This document shows, one piece after another, positions 60,250 to 64,000 of a stretch of DNA of 64,000 bases. A program made the translations under genes and the position numbers. This DNA is from DRKI01 sp011051875. Lineage in GTDB: Bacteria > Desulfobacterota > Desulfobulbia > Desulfobulbales > Desulfobulbaceae. The notes beneath the pieces are model-generated. The model searched no databases. It was given only the letters and a program-made list of their open reading frames with translations, and was not told where the DNA came from. Each line of letters begins with the position of its first letter. The stretch's first letter is position 1. Where the stretch lies: assembly GCA_026990385.1 (NCBI GenBank), contig JALXDL010000047.1, forward strand, positions 1 to 64,000. Reading direction: 5' to 3'.

Positions 60250-60923
60250 TGATGAGCAATAAAGAAATCAGGGTCGTGGTGGTGGACGATCATGCCATAC
60301 TGCTCTCCGGACTGTGCATGATGCTCAACGCCGAGGACAACATGGAGGTGGTGGGGCAGGCAGGCACGGCCGCCGAGGCCCTGGAGGTCGTCCGAGACAA
60401 ACAGCCTGACCTCGTTTTGCTGGATATCTCCATTCCGGGCGACAGCGGCCTGGACATCATTGCCGACCTGCTGCGCCTGGCACCCGACAGCCGCATCATC
60501 ATTCTGACCATGCACAACAACCGTGAATATGTCAAAAAGGCCCTGGCCGAAGGTGCCACGGGGTTTGTCCTCAAAAAGGGCCTGGACGTGGACCTGTTTT
60601 CCGCCATTGCCGCGGTGATGCGCGGCGAGATCTATATCCATCCCTCGCTGTTGCGTGACTATCTGGAAGGAGAAGGCGGTGAATCCGGCACAACCACAGA
60701 CAGCACCGACAATGACCGTCTGCTGTGGGACTCCCTCAGCAGACGGGAACAGCAGGTCCTGCTCGGGGTTGCCAGGGGGCTCACCAGCAGGGAGATCGCC
60801 GGCAAGTACTTTATCAGCGAGAAGACCGTTGCCACCTATCGCTCCCGCGCCCAGACCAAGCTTGGCGTGACAAGCCGGGCCAGACTGGTTGAGCTGGCCC
60901 TGAAATTGAAACTGCTGCAGTAA
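60249..60923 (+). CDS. NarL/FixJ-family response regulator
   Basis: A 224-residue regulator. The receiver domain has D13/D14 and phospho-acceptor D59 (LVLLDISIPGDSG). A C-terminal LuxR helix-turn-helix (LSRREQQVLLGVARGLTSREIA) follows. ATG at 60249 overlaps the kinase stop, and AGGAGA lies upstream. The downstream reductase operon is the likely target; a possible operator lies at 60992. Confidence 0.93.
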   Translation: MMSNKEIRVVVVDDHAILLSGLCMMLNAEDNMEVVGQAGTAAEALEVVRDKQPDLVLLDISIPGDSGLDIIADLLRLAPDSRIIILTMHNNREYVKKALAEGATGFVLKKGLDVDLFSAIAAVMRGEIYIHPSLLRDYLEGEGGESGTTTDSTDNDRLLWDSLSRREQQVLLGVARGLTSREIAGKYFISEKTVATYRSRAQTKLGVTSRARLVELALKLKLLQ

Positions 60924-60991
60924 TCCCCGTTCCAGAGATGAGGGACGGATGAGAGGTCCATCACACCCTGCGGATGGCGCAGCGGTCATGT

Positions 60992-61010
60992 TGTAGGTCC
61001 TTTCCCTACA
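60992..61010. promoter_or_regulatory. Small inverted repeat before the reductase operon
   Basis: TGTAGG and CCTACA are separated by seven bases, about 310 bases before the iron-sulfur gene and 70 bases after the regulator gene. The 60924-61318 gap holds no gene. The site could bind the NarL-type regulator, but no -10/-35 with good spacing is seen next to it. Confidence 0.4.
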
Positions 61011-61318
61011 GACCGGCCCCTCGCTTTTCACAGTTTTTCCCACAAACAGTCCAACTTCTCCCTCTTTTTTTCCCTGCCGATCCAGCCTATCATGAAATCA
61101 TAGCAGGAGCAGGCGATTGCCTGACCCGGGGACATCCTGCCCAGCCCATGCACACCCCCGGGTGCCGGTCCGATGGCTGCCTGGCCGAGGCGCCAGCAAC
61201 CGCGAACCACGGGGACGGCGACCGTCTCCATTCGTGAGCCGCCGGACCACGCCCCGCGTGGCATTATTTGTCGTCCCGGCGGGGTGTTCATCCTGGAATC
61301 TCAGTAAGGAGGAATCAC

Positions 61319-62032
61319 ATGTCACCTGCCAAGGAAGACCTGGTGGTAACCATGCTCAGTGACCTCAAACGGGCCCTGCGCAAGCCTCGGTCCGAAAGGC
61401 GCTGGGGAATGGTTATCGACAAGAGAAAGTGTACAGGCTGCTACGCATGCACGGTCGCCTGCATTGCCGAGTACAAATTGCCGCCCGGTGTGGTGTATCG
61501 ACCGGTGATGGAGAAGGAGCACGGGTCCTACCCCAATGTCACCAGGGAGTTCATCCCCCGCCCCTGCATGCACTGCGACAATCCTCCCTGTGTCAAGGGA
61601 TGTCCGGTGAAGGCGACCTACAAGCGCGAGGACGGCATCGTGGTCATCGACTATGACCTCTGCATCGGCTGCCGTACGTGCCTGGTCAACTGTCCCTATG
61701 GAGCACGGACCTATGACAGGGGCCGTTTCTACACCGAAGGGACCCCGGTACTGGAGGCCTACGAGAAGGAGGATTTCTACGAGTACGGCCGCAGGAGGAA
61801 CCGGAAAAACAATGCCTCGCCCATCGGCAATGCCAGAAAATGTCATTTCTGCACCAGCCGTATCGAAGCCGGGGTCCTGCCGCTGTGTGTCACCAGCTGT
61901 CTCGGCCGGGCCACCTATTTCGGCGATCTCAATGATCCCGCCGCCCTGGTAAATAGTGTCGTCGTCGGCCGCAATGTCGAGGTGCTCAAGGAGCATCTCG
62001 CCACCAGGCCGAAGGTTGTCTATATCTCCTGA
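61319..62032 (+). CDS. Four-cluster ferredoxin subunit of a molybdopterin oxidoreductase (TtrB-like)
   Basis: A 237-residue electron-transfer subunit. Four Cys groups for [4Fe-4S] clusters are readable: CTGCYACTVACIAEY, CMHCDNPPCVKGCP, CIGCRTCLVNCPYG and CHFC...CVTSC. No signal peptide is seen, which fits export together with the Tat-carrying catalytic subunit. Order B-C-A matches ttrBCA and srdBCA operons. ATG at 61319 has TAAGGAGG seven bases upstream. It passes electrons from the NrfD-type subunit to the catalytic subunit. Confidence 0.92.
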   Translation: MSPAKEDLVVTMLSDLKRALRKPRSERRWGMVIDKRKCTGCYACTVACIAEYKLPPGVVYRPVMEKEHGSYPNVTREFIPRPCMHCDNPPCVKGCPVKATYKREDGIVVIDYDLCIGCRTCLVNCPYGARTYDRGRFYTEGTPVLEAYEKEDFYEYGRRRNRKNNASPIGNARKCHFCTSRIEAGVLPLCVTSCLGRATYFGDLNDPAALVNSVVVGRNVEVLKEHLATRPKVVYIS

Positions 62033-62053
62033 GAAGAAGCCAGAGAGGATATT

Positions 62054-63106
62054 ATGAAGATATTGCTTACGATTATCGGCCTTGCCGGTGTACTCCTGGC
62101 GGGCGGCAAGATGTTTGTCTGGGGCGATGCCGCAGTCAACTACGGCAGCTATGTCCCATGGGGGCTCTGGGTCGCCGTATATGGCTTCATGGTCACCCTT
62201 TCCGCCGGCTCCTCCCTGATCGCCGGCTTTTATTACGGTTTTGGCCGGGAAGAGTACAAAGAGGCGGCACGCCCCGCCCTGGTGCTTTCCATTGTTTCTC
62301 TTTTCTTTGCCATGCCACTGATCAGCGCCGATCTGGGCCACCCTCTGCGGGGGATGATGATCCTCGTCCGGCCGAATGTCCATGCCTTTCTTCCCTGGGC
62401 GGTGTGGGCGTACATCGCATTTCTCATCGTTTCCATTATTGTCCTGATACGGGGAGACGCAGGCAGGGACACCAGGTTCCTCGGCATAATCAGTATGCTG
62501 CTGGCCGGGGCATTTCTCCTCTTCGAATCCCTCCATTTTGCCGTGGTCATCGCCCATCCGGTCTGGAACTCGGCCATCATTATCCCTCTTTTCTTTGTCA
62601 CCGCAGATACCCTGGGTTTTGCTGTTCTTGCCATCTTTGGCGGCACAGGCAATGCCTTCATGAACCGTACCATTCTCTCCTCCCTCCTTATCCTGCTCGG
62701 CCTGATGGTGATCGGCCAGGTAATCGTCCATGCCAATTCCTCGCCACCCGAGTTGCATGAAAGCGCCCTTCACGCCGTCTCCTCACCCTGGTTCTGGACC
62801 TACATCGCGCTGGGCCTGGTTCTGCCTCTGCTCCTTCTCTGCAGCAGCAGAAGTTCCTTCACCATGAAGCTGTCCGGATGGTCGATCCTCATCGGCCTGC
62901 TTGCCGAAAAGTACGAATTCGTCACCAGTGCCTTTGCCCTGGCCCAGTTTGCCGAGCTGCCGTCCGCCTTCCATGGGCCGGGCCTCACAGTACACTACAC
63001 CCCGAATATCATCGAGATCGGGGCCGCGGCCGGCTTCCTGATCCTCACCATGGCCGCCTACATGTGGCTGTCACCCCGCCGCAAACGGCAAGGAGGGACA
63101 GCATGA
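62054..63106 (+). CDS. NrfD/PsrC-type quinol-oxidising membrane anchor (TtrC-like)
   Basis: A 350-residue protein with eight to nine membrane helices that should oxidise quinol and pass electrons to the iron-sulfur subunit. Segments include NYGSYVPWGLWVAVYGFMVT near the start, ISADLGHPLRGMMILVRPN and the VTSAFALAQFAELPSAFHGP part near the end. NrfD-type proteins have no cofactors of their own. It overlaps the catalytic subunit gene by four bases. Confidence 0.9.
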   Translation: MKILLTIIGLAGVLLAGGKMFVWGDAAVNYGSYVPWGLWVAVYGFMVTLSAGSSLIAGFYYGFGREEYKEAARPALVLSIVSLFFAMPLISADLGHPLRGMMILVRPNVHAFLPWAVWAYIAFLIVSIIVLIRGDAGRDTRFLGIISMLLAGAFLLFESLHFAVVIAHPVWNSAIIIPLFFVTADTLGFAVLAIFGGTGNAFMNRTILSSLLILLGLMVIGQVIVHANSSPPELHESALHAVSSPWFWTYIALGLVLPLLLLCSSRSSFTMKLSGWSILIGLLAEKYEFVTSAFALAQFAELPSAFHGPGLTVHYTPNIIEIGAAAGFLILTMAAYMWLSPRRKRQGGTA

Positions 63107-64000
63107 GCAGGAGGCACAAGCGAAGCAACAGGTTATCGACAAGGAGCAAGGTCATGCAGCAGAGTACAGTGAAAAAGAAAGGGATAACCAGAAGAAGCCT
63201 GATGCAGGGTGCGATCATTGCCGGCACCGGCGCCTTTCTTGGCGACAAGCTGGGCTGGATCTGCAAAAAGGTGGCGGCTTCTGAAAACGTCACCTACCCC
63301 TTGGCCAGCGACGATTCAACCATCTATTCGGTCTGCCTCCAGTGTCATACCGCATGTCCGATCAAGGTAAAGGTCCGGAACGGATTGGCCGTCAAAATCG
63401 ACGGCAACCCCTATACGCCGCAGAATCTGCTGCCCCATCTTCCCTACACCACCGCGGTGGAGGAGGCGGCAAAGGTTGACGGCAAAATCTGCCCCAAGGG
63501 CCAGTCCGGTCTGCAGAGCCTGTATGATCCCTACCGGATCGTCAAGGTCCTCAAGCGTAACGGACCGCGTGGTTCAAACAAGTGGCGCGTCATCAGTTTC
63601 GAGCAGGCGGTCAGCGAGATTGTCGAGGGCGGCAGGCTGTTCGCGGAGATCGGTGAGGACCGGCACGTCGAGGGGCTGCGGGATATCTTCGGACTGCGGG
63701 ATGCCAAGGTCGCCAAGGATATGGCCGCGGATGCCGACAAGGTGAAAAAGGGCAAGATGACGGTGGCAGAGTTCAAGAGCAGGCACCGGGACCACCTGGA
63801 TACCCTGATCGATCCGGACCACCCGGACCTCGGACCAGTGAACAACCAGTTCGTGATGCAATGCGGCAGGATCGAGCATGGCCGCAAGGAGCTTGGCAAA
63901 CGCTTTGTCTACGCCAGTTTCGGCTCCCGGAACTTCTATGAGCATACAACCATCTGTGAACAATCGCACCACATCGCCTTTGCCGGTATGTGTGACAAGT
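63103..64000 (+). CDS. Molybdopterin oxidoreductase catalytic subunit, TtrA-like (cut by window edge)
   Basis: The first 299 residues of a DMSO-reductase family enzyme. A Tat signal (ITRRSLMQGAIIAG, R30/R31) is followed by the iron-sulfur motif C78-x2-C81-x3-C85-x44-C130. The unusually long last gap and the segments SFEQAVSEIVEGG, GLRDI, DPDHPDLGP and SFGSRNFYEHTT resemble tetrathionate reductase TtrA, not ArrA (which has a short gap of 27). The TtrA-like clade also includes selenate and other oxyanion reductases, so substrate is open. ATG 63154 with AAGGAG is an alternative start. The gene continues past the edge. Confidence 0.88.
   Translation, partial: MSRRHKRSNRLSTRSKVMQQSTVKKKGITRRSLMQGAIIAGTGAFLGDKLGWICKKVAASENVTYPLASDDSTIYSVCLQCHTACPIKVKVRNGLAVKIDGNPYTPQNLLPHLPYTTAVEEAAKVDGKICPKGQSGLQSLYDPYRIVKVLKRNGPRGSNKWRVISFEQAVSEIVEGGRLFAEIGEDRHVEGLRDIFGLRDAKVAKDMAADADKVKKGKMTVAEFKSRHRDHLDTLIDPDHPDLGPVNNQFVMQCGRIEHGRKELGKRFVYASFGSRNFYEHTTICEQSHHIAFAGMCDK

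Overview
The window looks like a chromosomal piece of a GC-rich anaerobic Desulfobacterota bacterium (Desulfobulbales-like). That is an inference from four things: the gene families, two probable selenocysteine (Sec) genes with bacterial-type SECIS hairpins, arsenic and sulfur-oxyanion functions, and a B-C-A ordered molybdopterin reductase operon. No rRNA is present to confirm it.

Layout. 1-3.2 kb (minus): the end of a translation/transcription operon read as tRNA-Gly, rimP, nusA, ylxR, infB (infB runs off the left edge). 3.5-29.6 kb: mostly housekeeping. This holds a macrodomain protein, an antiporter, an AEC carrier, a dead integron-type integrase, a DHH-CBS-tRNA nucleotidyltransferase fusion, a site-2 protease, a FadL-type porin with an acyl-CoA ligase, a D,D-carboxypeptidase, glycogen debranching enzyme, TypA, a helicase, a HIT protein and a YqjD/YqjE-like trio. 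A 53-residue two-helix membrane protein with a C-x-x-Sec motif lies between the Nudix gene and typA. 30.2-41.3 kb (plus): a HlyD/ABC/ABC-2/TolC exporter, an Mla-type lipid transport operon (mlaE, mlaF, mlaD, lipoprotein) and ppk2.

From 41.5 kb to the right edge lies a sulfur/metalloid island rich in small repeats. It starts with a minus-strand block (FmdE-like protein, TauE/SafE, periplasmic thioredoxin, CcdA) next to glycogen phosphorylase. A PhnD-like protein, a histidine kinase and a sigma-54 activator follow. Just downstream of the activator is a textbook -24/-12 promoter driving a c-heme/triple-rhodanese selenoprotein, a second rhodanese and a periplasmic FmdE-like protein. Next come arsR-acr3-arsC, whose promoter carries a perfect palindrome in its spacer, then a second PhnD-like lipoprotein/kinase/NarL-type regulator set, and finally an Fe-S subunit, an NrfD-type membrane anchor and a TtrA-like catalytic subunit cut by the window edge. 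The working model is two oxyanion-sensing regulatory sets, one controlling periplasmic sulfur/selenium transfer and the other a respiratory oxyanion reductase.

Three copies of a 157-158 bp palindromic element, each with a perfect 8-bp target duplication and GTAACT ends (IS66-like), occur only in this island. One supplies the stop codon of the kinase and separates it from its response regulator. A separate multi-hairpin repeat occurs twice at 41.5 and 47.2 kb, and one copy is interrupted by the palindromic element. All calls are from reading the sequence; no database search was run.
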